Positions 1-12,060 are shown, counted from the first letter of the stretch. The stretch is 64,000 bases of DNA from Gnetum montanum (GCA_015680685.1 MNCI01015542.1:186842-250841); one strand, 5' to 3'. Numbers and translations are program-made. The notes: generated by a model not told the origin, from the sequence alone.

Positions 1-63
1 TAGTGTGCATAAGAAATTAATATTTAACAGTGTCTATACACACTAGTCACAAAATAGAAGGGA

Positions 64-738
64 ACCCAATGGTTGATAGCTGATTTTGATAGCAGCACAA
101 TATGCATGGAACCAACTAAGAGTTTAACTTATGTGTATGTTGAAGGCATGAACAAAATTCAACAAGTTCATTCCCAACTCTCTGATAAAGATGATGATAA
201 CTATTGGGGAGAGTTGGAAATCCCTAATCACTTCAAGCATGAGCCCTTAGAACTAAAAAGTTTACCAGCTGGTATGGAGCATGCATTTTAAAGAATGGTA
301 AACAGGTCATCATTAATGCCAAACTTGCTTCTAAGGAAAAAGAAAAGTTGTTGAAAGTGATGAATAAATGGTCAAAAGCCTTTGCTTGGTCATATCCAGA
401 GCTAACACAAATTGATCAAAGGATATGCAACATTGCATCTACACTGACTCGACCATGAAGCCTAGAAGGTAGCCATAGAGGCAACTAAAACCCAAATTGA
501 CACAAATCGTCAAGGAGGAGATAAAGCAATTCCTCAAGGTAGGGTTCATCTATCTAATTGTGGATAGTGAGTGGATTAGTCCACTTGTAATTTTACCAAA
601 GAATGGAGGCAAATGGTAGATTTACATTGACTTTAGGCTATTGAATATGACAATATTTGAAGATCATTTTGCTTTGCCATTTATAGATCAAGTGTTAGAC
701 ACCATATCCAAGCATTGTTATTATAGCATAGATTGGCG
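64..738 (+). pseudogene. Athila-like pol fragment: protease-RT linker and N-terminal reverse transcriptase
   Basis: Residues from 73 onward (STICMEPTKSLTY, later LEIPNHFKHEPLELK) match the linker preceding RT in elements A and C. From about 500 the frame reads KPKLTQIVKEEIKQFLKVGF and then a degraded form of the RT motif VCIDFRLLN (here IYIDFRLLNM), followed by FIDQVLDTIS. Around 738 the RT breaks off before the catalytic FMDD region and the sequence jumps to the region just upstream of integrase, so RT palm, thumb and RNase H are deleted. Frameshifts and stops confirm a dead copy. The Athila assignment rests on similarity to the better-preserved copies here. Confidence 0.8.
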
Positions 739-837
739 AACAAACACCTATAAAAAAAACATGGTATAATGGCATCCTCACATATATTCTTACTCAGGAG
801 ATACCACAAGACTTGGATTTTAGAAAGAAGCAAAAAC

Positions 838-2106
838 TTCATCATTGAGTCAAATACTTCATGGAAATCAAGGATACATTTACAAGTTGTGTGTCGATGG
901 CCTGATCCGTTGGTGTGTCCCTGAGGAAGATCAACTGCAAGTTCTCCAGGATGCTCATGAAGGGCCTTGTGGAGGTGACTATGTAGGGAGATTCATGACC
1001 ATAAAAATCCTAATTATAGGTACTATTAGCCTAAAATCTTTAGGAATTCCCACCAATTCATAAAGTCTTGTGAATGTTCTCAATGTGATGGGGAATGACC
1101 GCTCGCATGGAAGATCCTCAATAGTGGATTTAACCATTGGAGCCTTTTGACATATGGGGTGTTAACTTCATGGGTCCCATCACATCCATGTCCAACAAAA
1201 AGGCATATATTATAGTAGCAATTGACTACTACAAAAAATGGGCAAACATAGCAGTAGTTATTAATTGTACATCATCCACTACTACAAAATTTATATAACA
1301 AAATATTGTGAATAAATTTGGGGTGCCACATTCACTAATTTCTAATAATGAAAATCATTTCATAGATGCCACATTTAGAAAATTATGTAACACTTGGAGG
1401 TAGAACATAAATTAACAACACCTTACCACCCCCAAGCCAATGGTCAAGTAGAGGTAACCAACCAAGAGATTACAAAAATACTAATGTAAACCATTAGCAA
1501 ATATAGGAAGAACTAGAGTACAAAACTTAACAATGCTCTTTAGACTTATCGTTCAACTTGGAGACTTCCTATTGGCTATTCTCCCTACAAGTTAGTGTAC
1601 GGGAAACTTCCAATGCTCCCAATCCAATCTAAGATCTGTACACTCTCAATGGCCTGCAATCTAAACCTTGGCCTAAGTCTAGCATAAAAAAAAAGATTGA
1701 TCAATCTAAACGTGCTAGATGAAAATTGATTAGTGGCCCTAGCCTGAATGAGGTGAATAGGGCATTCAGTAAGCAACATCATGACCTTAGAATCAAGAAA
1801 ATAAAACTTCAACTAGGAGATAAGGTTCTTTACTAGGACCCCACACATGTACCCCAAAATAAAAAATTCTAGACATTGTGGAAGGGACCTTATATAATTA
1901 ATGAAACCTTCCCCTCTCGGACCATGTTGATATACAAACTTGACAAACCAAATAAAAAACAGTTGATCAACATCCAACAAGTGAAGCCTTTCCTTGAACT
2001 AGGACAGGTTAGTGTAAACACCACCTCAACGACTGGAATACCATGTTCTATTTTTTGGATCTCCTCCTTCCAACTTAGTCATGTGGAAGATGGCCATCCA
2101 CATTGA
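838..2106 (+). pseudogene. Athila-like integrase pseudogene
   Basis: The frame at 845-1063 holds the zinc-binding (HHCC) region, with VLQDAHEGPCGGDYVGRF aligning to the HEGxxGGH block. The core follows at about 1140-1500: WGVNFMGPI, YIIVAIDYYKKWA and TTPYHPQANGQVEVTNQEI. The C-terminal region at 1876-2106 ends FQLSHVEDGHPH, the same ending seen in elements A and C. Several frameshifts and stops interrupt it, and the second catalytic Asp block reads SNNENHF rather than the usual DNGTHF. Function in life: insertion of element cDNA. This copy cannot encode an active enzyme. Confidence 0.8.
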
Positions 2107-4190
2107 CCATTACCATGGCCTCTCAGTTTTTTTCACCTTTTTGTTTTTCACGTTTTTGATTTTACAGATTTTTTATTTTTGAATTTTTCTAATTTTACAT
2201 CATCTTTAGTACCTTTATAAACTTTCTTGATTATTTTAAATTTTCTTATATATTTTACTTTATTTTACTTTCTTTTGTTTAAGTGTGATATTTTCACATT
2301 TTTGCTAATAGATTTATTTTATTGTCATAAGACAGTGCTATTGTTGTTGTTTATTAATGATGGTTTGTGCTGAATGTGTGATTGTCGATTTTTGGTTTCT
2401 ATTTTTGAATTTTGATGTCTGATGAATTTGACATGGTTTATTTTTTACAGAATAAGTGGTGAGTCCACATCTTTCGCCCATCCAATGAACTCTATAGTTT
2501 TCCTTTTTCTGGGAATTTGAGGTCCCTTTTCATTAAAGAAACTTTTAATCAATCAATGACCTTGGTAGTTCTAGAAGTAGGAAGGATTCAAAGGTTTGTA
2601 AAGGGTGTGACTTTAAGAGGACTCAATACTCTTTGTACTCTTTTGCTTGCTTGAGTGCTTAAGTGTTTTTCATGGACTTTTACCATTCCACACTAACCAA
2701 TAATAGGAAGTCAAATAAGTCATTGCATGGTGTGGTTCGCAATAAAAAAAAGCATGATGGGAATGCAAAGCATGTCCCTTCAACATGCATAAGTTCTCAA
2801 ATGGTGTGGTTCCCATTCAATATATATATAAACATGATTGGAATTCAAAGCACACTCCTTGGACAAATAAAAGGGCTACAAGCACTCATTATGGGACTCG
2901 AACAACTTGCACCTATGCTTGAAAGTTTCCTCAAACTAAGGATCTCTTTCTCTCAATTTCTAATTTTCTTTTCTTCTCTCTATGAAATGGTGGTTACCTT
3001 GTGGAAGCACTCTTGTGTCTTGAGTGGGTGGATCTGTCTTAAAGTGGTGATGAAAAGTTATTGAAAGTAGATGATTTTAGTTTGGACTAAGGATGGAACT
3101 TATCTAGTCATGTTAACCAAAAAATCCACAAGGAACTTCTTATGACCTCAATTTAGAACTCCATTCCACCTTGTCTATCATCCATCCATGTTGTCATAAC
3201 TCACCTCATTATCGTGTTCTATGTTATGTTCTATGTCTTGGTCTGATGTGTTGGGATTCTTGAGTAGATTTTTTCGGGTTGGTCTTTAACCAATCATGAT
3301 CATTAAATTGACTATGGGGCCAATAGGCTCCTTAGTTGAGGTTATGCAAGGAGAAAAAAGGGCATGAGCCTACTATGGGAAGGACCCACTTGCATAGCTC
3401 TTGGCTTGATTAGTTAAGGTTCCTTACATCTTTTGCATTTTCCATTGCATAAACCACTCAGTACTAGTTAATCTTTCATTTTTTTTCTTCCACTAAATCA
3501 ATTTCTACATTTTTTTCAAATTTATGAGCTTCAACACCCTCTTCTCATGTTTTCATTCTATTCTCGATCTTCTAAGCTTTTATTTGATCCCAATTTCATC
3601 CAAAAATTCTTTGTATTTTAAAAGCTCGATGAAGTCAATGGTGGTCGTTGGCTATGTTGATGAGGCCTCATCAACGTAGTTAACCACGTCGATGAGGCCT
3701 CAGCGATGTAGTGTTTAGATGCTATATATACTGCCAAGCACTTAGGAATTTTTATCATTTTCTCATAACATGCAAGGATTTTTTGCAATTTTTTAGAGCC
3801 CAAAACCTTTCATAGCTCTTAACATACCAATCGTTTATTCAAATCACTCCATTTTTGATCTTGCACTTACTAGAGATAAGATCTTTATCGTGGGGGCTTT
3901 AAACCTTAAGGTTTTTGATGAAAAATCAATGAAATTTTTCACAAATTTTCCCTAACTCCCCCAAAGGTTTAATAACCTTAACTATATATAAACATCAACT
4001 TTTTTTCCAAGTTAATCCTTCCAACTAACTCCAGGATGAATTATTCATAATAGCACATAGAATAAATGATAATTGAGTTAATTAAATTAGCCATAATCAC
4101 AGCTTAGCCAAGTGTAACTATCCTCAAGAGTTAAGGTATCCCAATTGTTTTAAGATTACACAATGATTGCTAATCCATGGTCTTATTATG
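2107..4190 (+). other. 3' noncoding region of element E
   Basis: This stretch has no convincing coding frame and is similar in order to the regions after pol in A (22440-24320), B and C. Shared landmarks are a block near 3360 (GGCATGAGCCTAC...AGGACCCACTT), also found at 23520 and in reverse at 26770, 33445 and 59790, and a block near 4090 (CCATAATCACAGCTTAGCC). A GATGAGGCC-containing palindromic segment near 3650-3720 resembles the U3 of E's own LTR and may be an inserted LTR fragment. Confidence 0.6.
3656..3675. repeat. 20-bp perfect palindrome in LTR-like sequence
   Basis: GTTGATGAGGCCTCATCAAC equals its own reverse complement. A related CGATGAGGCC copy follows at about 3690, with a TATATATA-containing stretch near 3724. 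The GTTGAT(A/G)AGGCC word recurs in the U3 of the E LTR (7250-7330), suggesting this is part of an LTR. Confidence 0.7.
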
Positions 4191-4199
4191 ATTACATAT

Positions 4200-6960
4200 G
4201 AAACCCAAAAAAAAAACATCAATAGGAAGGAGAACCCTCACAACCACGAGAGAAATGACCTAGAGCTAGAAGGGGCTAGCAAGAACAAGGCCAAGAACTA
4301 CTAGAGGTGACCCATGTAATGGGACCTTTTTGAGAGGAGCCCGAAGTGGAATCTATCTAATAGACTCTAGAGAAAGAAGTTTCAACTGAACAATCACAAA
4401 GAGGAGAAGTGCCTAGATGTGCACCAAGGCTTGAGGTCACTTTGACTCAAGCCTACCTAGACATCATTCGGTCCTAAGACATTCAAAAACTGGTTCTTTA
4501 AGAGATCAACTTTGGGCCATTTTTGGAAAAATCTTCAGAGGATGTCAGGACACAACTACAAACCTATCCCATGTGGTTAGTCATCATGTTTAGTGGGGAA
4601 TGGTACATGGGAAAGACCTATCTCTTCTGGAGTAGCTGAAGGTTGGGGTCCATTATCAAGATCAAGGACATTCAAGTGTCCTACTCAATAGAACCCATTA
4701 CATAGGCACATGTGTTGCCTGACATAGTAACACAACTAACTAAATTATCTACAAAAGGCACTCTTGAGGCCAAGAGGGAGTGGACCCAACAATGCTATAG
4801 GGTCAACTATAAGGAGTATGGTTTGTTCACACCAATGAAGTGAATTTATTTCAAGATTGTAGCCTATCACCTCAATCCAACGATGAGGCCAAGAAAGGTT
4901 ACTACTTTCTCTGCTCAAGCATGCACTGCTCTAAGTAGGAAGTTCCTCATTAACCTTCCACAACTTCTATACTTGGAGATTGAAAAATTTTTTAAAGAAA
5001 ATGAACATGGAAGGAAGACCTTACCCTTTCATGCCTCATTAGAAAATGTTACAAAAGCATAGGCATTGTTCGCTACTCTAATGACACTCTTAGGCATGCT
5101 CTCTTAGCCTCATGGTTAGAAATCATGAGGATAAAATGCCAACAACAACAGCACAACCATTGAGCATCTAAGCAAAATTTGAGAATAGCCCTTGAGTGAA
5201 TAAGAGGAACAAGTAGGAATGAGTGGGGTAGATCCATTTGTATATTGGATAGTGATGAGTCACCTTAATGAGGTGGCCCAAATAGTTAGCCAGATGGAGA
5301 GGGGTGGTCCCATTTTCTCTACCCAAAGAATGTAGTTGCCTTCAAGGTCAGATCCAAACCCTTGAGAGATGATGATGTCATTAGCAACATGTCATCTATT
5401 CCTAGAAATCTCTAAGAATTCCTTAACTTTCTTAGTGAGGTTGAAGGAAGGTGAAGAGGAAATTATCTTGGTGATACAACACCAAGGGTAAGAAATAGTG
5501 GTAGAAGTGGTAGTTGCCCATGTAGCTGAAGCACTGAATGCACTCGCCACATCTGTACTAGATGTATCTGCACTCCAAGATGTGTAGATGTCTACAAGCA
5601 CATTCAGTGTGAAGTTAGATGAAGCTCAACATGAAAATTTGTTGGAATGACTGGTAGGAACTGGGAAATTGACTACAAAAATCTTTGATCTTCTAAAAAA
5701 GATCACTACAACCTAGTCAGAGCTACAGAATGCAAGGGGAAGATGCATTATTTTGGCGGGGAAATTAGAAATAGCCCAAAAGCAAAATTAATGCTTGGCT
5801 GCAGAGGTTGCTTAACTTTGTCCCTAACTTGTAGAACAAGCAATCCTTAGTCCATCAGTAACAAGAGATGAAGCTATCAAAAAGCTTCAAGAACAATTTT
5901 AGAAGCCTAAGGAAGAGGCAATGATGACCATGTTTAAAAAATCTATAACTGAAGCTAAAATGTACTTAATCAAAAAGGATAATTAGATGTGTCAAGAGAA
6001 TAAATCATTGACTACAAAAAATCATTGTCTATGAAATGTTGATGTTCAAAAGATCAAATGTAAGAATTCATTCAACAACAACATGAGTAACTTGCTAGGG
6101 TAAACATTGAATAGAAGAAATTGGTTGTGGAAAATCCCAATCTGTTAATGAAGGAGGTATGTACCCTACGTCAAAAGTTTTCCATTGAGATCACCGCTTG
6201 GAAGAATAAAGTACTCAACTTTGAGAAAGTGAAAAATCACTACAGGGACCAGGCCGATTTTCAAAAGGAAGTGAATTAAAAACAAGTCCAAATGGAAAAG
6301 GTGAAAATGAATAAAGCCCTCCAACAAGGAAGAGGGATTTGGTAGCCCAATCTTAATGGGATTGATGCCTATAATAAAGTAGAGATCCACTTGAAGAAGT
6401 TGAAAATCAAGGAGATGATAGAGTATATGGAGTTGGCCCATCTCTATTATGCAAACTTGGCAATGCTGATTGCTAGAAAGTTGTGATTGGAGTTAGAAAA
6501 ACAAGTGGCTAGCTCATATCTACTATACGAGATTGAGTTCAAACACCACAAGGACACCAAGAAAAAGTTTGAGACTGCTAACACTGAACTCGAAGTTCTT
6601 AGAGGACAATTCAAAGATCAATGATCCACCACTAAGAACCTAGCTAGACAGATGAATGACTACCAAGAGATGAAGGACACAATCAGGGAATTCAACATTG
6701 AATGTAAACAGTTCAGTACTTGGTTTGTCAATGCTAAGGAGTTGTCTCCAACAATCTTATGTCCTTGGAATGTGCCTATTCCAAACCACATTAGGGAAGT
6801 TGCATGGATAGTGCATGATCCTAAGAGGAACGAGGAGAAAATGAAAGCATAGTTGGATGTTTTCTACTTCCCACCTAAAGTTGCGACAACAGCAAGACAA
6901 CCATAGCCATCTCAACCAACGGTAGTGCATGAAACCAATGAAGGTTCCTCAAAGACTTAG
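4200..6960 (+). pseudogene. Additional (env-position) coiled-coil ORF of element E
   Basis: Between pol and the 3' LTR lies a long decayed plus-strand frame. It is absent from A, B and C at the same place. Readable parts include KGTLEAKREWTQQCYRVNY, MRPRKVTTFSAQACTAL and FLINLPQLLYLEIEKFF, then long Lys/Glu-rich stretches (about 5850-6640) typical of coiled coil, and near the end CPWNVPIPNHIREVAWIVHD. The second half is clearly homologous to 15253-16400 in element F, so this is a family gene and not chance. Position matches the env-like gene of Athila elements, but I see no convincing signal peptide or membrane segment, so the product is best called an additional ORF of unknown function. Many stops and frameshifts. 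Confidence 0.6.
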
Positions 6961-7214
6961 GAACCACCACCACTTGGGGTCATTTGATCCTCTCCAAAAA
7001 GCATCACACCATCAAGGAATGTGTTGTCTAATTTTAAGGAGTTTAATCATGGTGTTCAGTTTTTGTCCTAAACACCTTCATTTTTTATAATGTGTTGATT
7101 CGTATAGTCCATTTTTTTTCAAGTCAGTCAATTTGTTTTTTGTGAAGAATAGTTAGTCAATAATCTCATACCTTCTCAATTTTGTAACAGCACTTGAAGA
7201 TGAGTTTTCATTCA

Positions 7215-7226
7215 GTAATAGGGGTA
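7215..7226 (+). promoter_or_regulatory. Polypurine tract of element E
   Basis: A G-run followed by TA sits directly before the LTR start TGATGA. The same arrangement (GGGGTATGATGA) precedes the 3' LTRs of F and A and, in reverse, C. It would prime plus-strand cDNA synthesis. Confidence 0.65.
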
Positions 7227-7766
7227 TGATGAGTCATGTTAAGTTGACTGCGTTGATAAGGCCTCGTTGACATGGCCACATTGACAAGGCCTAGTTGATG
7301 CATCTTACCATGCATCAACGAGGACCTATTGATGTAGTGTCATGTATCGGCTATAAATATGTGCTTGCAACCGCATTTATGGCATAAGTATATTGTAGTT
7401 GTAGTGACATTCTTGTATTTTTTAGTTCAGGATGTGTACGAAAAGTGGGTTTGGATGCTTATGTTAAAATTAGTTAAATGCTAGTTAATTAGTTAATTTA
7501 AATTAGTTCATCAAATCCCTTTTATCTACATTTTAAGCACCAAACTATCAAACACAGAATGATAAAAATTGGATACCTCAGTTACACTTAACCATACCAA
7601 AGAATGTCACAAGTGTAATTGGGAAGACAACAATTGGCCTTAGGCTAAATTCACTTCCTAAAGGACCAGTGCACCGGAAACAATACTGTCTGCAGAATTC
7701 GACTGGATCACACGTGAACGCTTTATGATTCATATGGTTCAGTGTAGAGGTACCTCGCCACTCATA
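7227..7766 (+). repeat. 3' LTR of element E
   Basis: It starts TGATGAGTCATG after the polypurine tract and ends near ACCTCGCCACTCATA, corresponding to the CACTCATCA end of the other Athila-like LTRs here. U3 carries several GTTGATAAGGCC/GTTGACATGGCC words and inverted ATGCATCAACG motifs. A TATAAATA box lies at 7352-7359. At about 540 bp it is shorter than the related LTRs (roughly 810-920 bp). The right end is mutated and could be a few bases off. Confidence 0.65.
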
Positions 7767-8640
7767 GGGACAAAGGGCTCCATGTAATGGCTTTAGTGGT
7801 ATAGTGTAGTTTGTTTATTTGTTTGTTCATGTGCTTTAATTCTAGCTAGTGTGTGTATTTTTTTTTTGTTTGCATATTTTTTGAAACTAATAATATATCA
7901 TTCTTTAATTTGTTTATTCTTTTGGCTTGTCATTAATTTGTGTGTATTTTTTAACCATAAAAATTTATTAATTTTAGTTTGTTATTTTTTGTGTGATTTT
8001 TTATGTCTATTTTTGAAATAAATATTAAACAATTTTAATTTGAATAGGAAGTACCAAACACATTCCAAACCCGCATAATCCTCATTAAAATTATCAAGTA
8101 TTTGTTGCTAAAGGTAGTAAGCAATAACAAGATTGGGAATACTAAATGCTAACATGTTTACACTCTGAAATCAGTCTTATTCAGTCCACCATATTCCTAA
8201 TCTAAGTTACTAATGGAAGTTGAAATAGAAATTATTATGTTAAGTACATGAGAAAGTAAATGTAATCCAAGTAATAGTTGTATAAGACATCGTATCTAAA
8301 CCAACTATAACGCACCTAGGATCTCCTGCATTTCCTTAGATGTCTCATTTATGTCTCGTATAGAAGTTTTTGCAAAACTGCATGCATTGCGTGCCAAACA
8401 TTCCTAATGGATGGAAGACTACTTCCTCACAATAATACAGATAAACTAGATGTAGTTCCAATTCATGCAGTACTAGGCTCCCATTCAATTTTAGTAGAAA
8501 TGTTACCCAAAAATTCAAACAAGTGCTTACAATTCACATAGTTTCGTAGGAACCAAAACCCTTATCAGGCTAAGCATCATCATTGGCACATGATATCTCA
8601 TTCAATTTAATCATACAAAGTAGTAACAATACTTAAATTG
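7767..8640. other. Unassigned AT-rich sequence
   Basis: No coding frame, LTR or recognisable motif was found. The stretch near 7800-8040 is T-rich with long T and TTTG runs. Confidence 0.5.
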
Positions 8641-8664
8641 TAGAGAGCAGTGGTGCCTAGAATT

Positions 8665-9502
8665 CTATTTATCAAGTTTTGACACTTCCTCAAAAAATGA
8701 CAATTCATGCACTTCTGGATTCCGCAAATCATTCAGTTTTATCTTTGGAAATGGTAGCGGCCCATAAAATCTGAACACTTTTCTGCTGAAGAAAGATGAT
8801 CTGCTAAACTTTTTCATCATTTTTGCAGCCCTGGCCTCTGAGGAAGATCTGAGTAGAGTTTTTACAGAGCTTTGTGGTAGCATTGTTGGGAAAGGTGAAT
8901 TGATGGAACCATGATCATAATATTTGTGAGAAAAAGATAGTGGTGTCTTGCAGGAAAAGCTTCTCAGCATCTTCCAATTCTTTTTTTGTTGTTGCAGAAA
9001 CTGTTTCTGATTCTGTTTCATGGACTAAATCTGGTGATGAAAAACCTACATCACTTAACATGGCTCCAAAGGCCATGTACTTTTTAACCTTGGCTCCTCT
9101 GTCCAGTGATCTTTGTCTTGCTTCATGAAGCTCTTTTCTTTCTCCAATTTCCTTACCAGTTTCATGGAATAAGAGGAGAAGTTGTTGCTGTCTTTTGAAT
9201 CATGCAACTCCTGGAGACTCTGACTCATTTTCATGTTCAAGATATGGAAAAGTTTTACATAGAGTCCTGAAATAATCAGAAAACTTGTTATAGTTTGTTG
9301 TTTCTGAATATGCCATTGGATTTGATTCATTTGAATTCATAGCAGTGTGTGCTGCTTCTTTTGCAAGATTGCTTGCTTCTATGATTTGTCCTAATGTGTG
9401 CTGAATCATCATGGCCAACATGGACCATCTTCTCCATCCTTCCCCTCTTACCGCTTCATTCATTTCGCTCCGTTCAAATATAAATATTGCAGAATTCAAC
9501 AA
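8665..9502 (-). pseudogene. Unrecognised gene remnant
   Basis: On the minus strand, 9502 to 9200 gives a 100-residue frame starting MLNSAIFIFERSEMNEAVRG and containing WRRWSMLAMMIQHTLGQIIE. Coding-like composition then continues across frame changes: HEARQRSLDRGAKVKKYMAF, LSDVGFSSPDLVHETE, and, in another frame, FGPLPFPKIKLNDL-type residues near 8700-8770. The amphipathic, charge-balanced composition is unlike the surrounding repeat sequence and does not resemble gag-pol. I cannot name the family. It may be a processed or partial host gene copy broken by at least two frameshifts, or exons of a larger gene. Confidence 0.4.
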
Positions 9503-9950
9503 ATACTAAACTAAATATAACCTTACCATTTGACTAACACTACTCTAATTGTACCATTTCGTTTTTCTTTTAATTGTACCACTATTTGTTTTAGTGTGAT
9601 AACTGTGGTTACCTCAGCAGCTTGAGTTCTTTAGACAATACAAACCTTTATTGTAAATTCTCTAGCTGCTATGACGTGAATCTTAGTCTTTCTAACTTTA
9701 TTACAATAAAATCTGTTTTAAAATACTAAAAATCATCGAGTGTTTTTTAAGCTAAATCAAAAGACTTTTGACTGGAGAAAAGCTTTTGAATACAAAACAT
9801 ATACTCTATTTTCAGTCAATTATTGAAAGAAGAATCTGAACGCCAAGATTAATTGAAGGCCTCAATGGTTGGAGGTCAGTTACATTTGCTTCGGCATTCT
9901 ATATTTTGATTACTTGTGCAATTTGGGTTTTTGCATAATTATTTTCTTAC
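9503..9950. other. Possible 5' LTR region of the copia element
   Basis: Non-coding AT-rich sequence ending immediately before a tRNA-iMet-like primer-binding site. It could be the 5' LTR, ending ...TTCTTACA, but no matching 3' LTR was found, so the left boundary is unknown. Confidence 0.3.
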
Positions 9951-9952
9951 AT

Positions 9953-9966
9953 TTCGTATCAGAACA
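9953..9966 (+). promoter_or_regulatory. Copia primer-binding site (tRNA-iMet-like)
   Basis: TTCGTATCAGAAC differs slightly from the canonical TGGTATCAGAGC complementary to plant initiator tRNA-Met. It lies about 1.1 kb upstream of the gag start. Confidence 0.45.
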
Positions 9967-11030
9967 TTAGATCTTTATCTTGATGTGGTTTTTGATGATG
10001 GTGCAATATGGAGACAACAACTTTGTTTAATATTTCTGCGCATTGTTGGATTTTTGTGATTTATTTATGTATGCATCACGATTTCTGGGAATGTCATGTT
10101 GTAAGTTGTATGAGTTCAACCTCCCTAGGAAACATTTCCCTTAGCGTGACAAGTACAGTGTTAGTGAAATTTTTGTGTAGGGTCTGGGTGAAGGGATCAC
10201 ATCCACCAATTTGATATGCATACATTAAATATACTTGAGGAAAGATTCTGGTGCACATGTCATGGAAATGCAAAGTCGTGGTGACCCAAATTTTAAAGGT
10301 GCCATTTTTCCACAAGCATAAAGTTATATGTTTTGATAAAGTCATATATTAAAGGTGCCATTTTCCCACAAGCATAAAGTTATATGTTTTGATAAAGTCA
10401 TATATCCATCAGGGGTATTTTTCCTATGGTTTTATGCATCAAGTCATTCACTATTTTTGATAAAGTGGTAACAACTAGATATGCATAAAGTTGTTCAATA
10501 TTTTGATAAAATTGTGTTTATACCATGTTGAATTTGGTAATTTATTAATTTTATGGATATTTTTTGTATATGTATGCATCATTTTCTACATATGAATTAT
10601 AACTAGTGATCTATATAATTTTGTATAATTACAGAGTAGCTATAGCATCTTTAATTATGCAAAATTATGTACTAAGAGCTTTTGGATCACATATGATAAA
10701 CATTAAAAATTATGATTAATCATATGTAATATGATAAATTTTATCCCACAGGAATTTTTATTGTATTTAATATGATTAATTAGAATGATATGTTAAATTA
10801 TTTTTCCTAATTTGCCCACAAGGATTAAGAAAAGGAATATAATTTAATAGTTTCATCATAAGGATATATGAATATGTTTGAATTAAAATTTAGCCTGTTG
10901 GCAATTTTATGTCATTTGACTCATATTTTTCATGATTTACATTAGTAAACATGTCTTATGGTATTTTAACCTCAAATTTAGTGACATAAGCATGTTTAAT
11001 TATGTAGTTGTACAACCTATAAGCTACTTT
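9967..11030 (+). other. Copia leader, including a tandem duplication
   Basis: Long AT-rich stretch without a supported coding frame between the primer-binding site and gag. It contains the 56-bp tandem duplication at 10295-10406 and repeated TTTGATAAA words at about 10340-10510. Confidence 0.4.
10295..10406. repeat. 56-bp tandem duplication
   Basis: Two adjacent copies (10295-10350 and 10351-10406) starting AAAGGTGCCATTTT and ending GTCATATAT are almost identical, differing at about two positions. Confidence 0.9.
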
Positions 11031-11770
11031 GATTTTAAATGTGACATTCCTAAATTAAAGGGTGATATTTATAAGGTGTGGAAGGAGAGAACTTGTCTTC
11101 ATTTAGGCTAGATGGACATTGATTATGCTATCTGTAAGGATGAACCACCTGTCGTTACAGTAATCAGCCATCTGGATGATATTGGTAACAATGAAAAATG
11201 GGAGTGATCTAATTGCCTCTATGTCATGTTCATAAATACCAAGATCTTGACTAGTATCCATGGTTCACTAGAATAGTATGACAATGTGTGTGCTTTGTTA
11301 AAGGTCATTGATAAACAATTTGAGTCATCAAATAAGGCATTAGCTAGCACCTTAATAATGAAGTTCTCATCCATTAAGCTCAGTGAAATTCATGGTGTAC
11401 ATGAGCACATCATGCAAATGAGGGATATAACAGCTCAACTAAAAACACTTGAGGTTGAGATGTCAGAATCTCTCCTTGTGCACTACATCTTAAGCATGCT
11501 TCCACAGAGTATGAACCCTTTAAGATTTCTTATAACACACATAAGGACAAATGGTCAATTAATAAGCTAATGACCATGTGTGTGCAAGAAGAGGGAATAC
11601 TTTCTATGAAAGCGAAAGAGAGTGTGCATCTACCTACACAAGGAAAGAATAAAGAACAAGCCAAAGGCAAGTGAAAGGTCAAATTACCTGCACAAGCTGA
11701 TATTAAGAAGGAATCCAAATGTTTTCTCTACAAAAAGAAAGGGCAAATAAAGAAGGATTGTTCTAAATAT
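11031..11770 (+). pseudogene. Copia gag pseudogene
   Basis: The frame opens with DFKCDIPKLKGDIYKVWKER, followed by MDIDYAI, the start typical of the UBN2/retrotransposon gag family of plant copia elements. The region 11286-11570 gives ALLKVIDKQFESSNKALAST and MRDITAQLKTLEVEMSESL, matching the family's central part. Stops and frameshifts follow, and a basic, degraded stretch (11640-11770) stands where the CCHC zinc knuckle should be. The product would form virus-like particles and package element RNA. Non-functional here. Confidence 0.75.
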
Positions 11771-11789
11771 TAGAAATGGATTGAAAAGA

Positions 11790-12060
11790 AAGGTACTTGA
11801 CTCTGACTTGTTTGTTTTGAATCTAATATGGTTGATGTTGGCCATGACACATGGTGGATTGATTCTAGTTCTACAATCCATGTTACCAAATTCTTGCAGG
11901 GGGGTTCAAAACCTAAGGAAGCCAGTGGAAAGTGAGTCATGCATCTATTCAGGCAATAAGATGCACTCACATGTGGAGGCAATTGGAACATGAAAATTAG
12001 TTTTAAGTAGTGGTTTTATTTTAGAATCGGAAAAAACATTTTATATTCCAAGTTTTTCAA
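11790..12060 (+). pseudogene. Copia protease remnant
   Basis: Around 11845-11890 one frame reads DTWWIDSSSTIHVTKF, a degraded form of the copia protease active-site block (WxxDSGA[ST]xH). Gly of the DSG triad is replaced by Ser. Another frame gives only a 70-residue shadow. A frameshift separates this from gag. Confidence 0.65.

Larger units (their letters stand above)
1..7766 (+). mobile_element. Athila-like Ty3/gypsy element E, 3' portion (5' end outside window)
   Basis: The window opens inside the pol region of a Ty3/gypsy element. Order seen: protease-RT linker, N-terminal RT, a deletion, zinc-binding and core integrase, integrase tail, noncoding stretch, an extra coiled-coil reading frame, a G-rich polypurine tract, then a 3' LTR. 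The RT and integrase sequences match those of elements A, B and C in this window, which show Athila-lineage hallmarks. No 5' LTR is present, so insertion limits cannot be tested. The element is inactive: RT is truncated, RNase H is missing and stops are frequent. Confidence 0.8.

Noticed and set aside
2663-3064. 133-residue plus-strand frame
   Set aside because: Lies in the 3' noncoding region of E, and its counterpart in A is not conserved as a frame.
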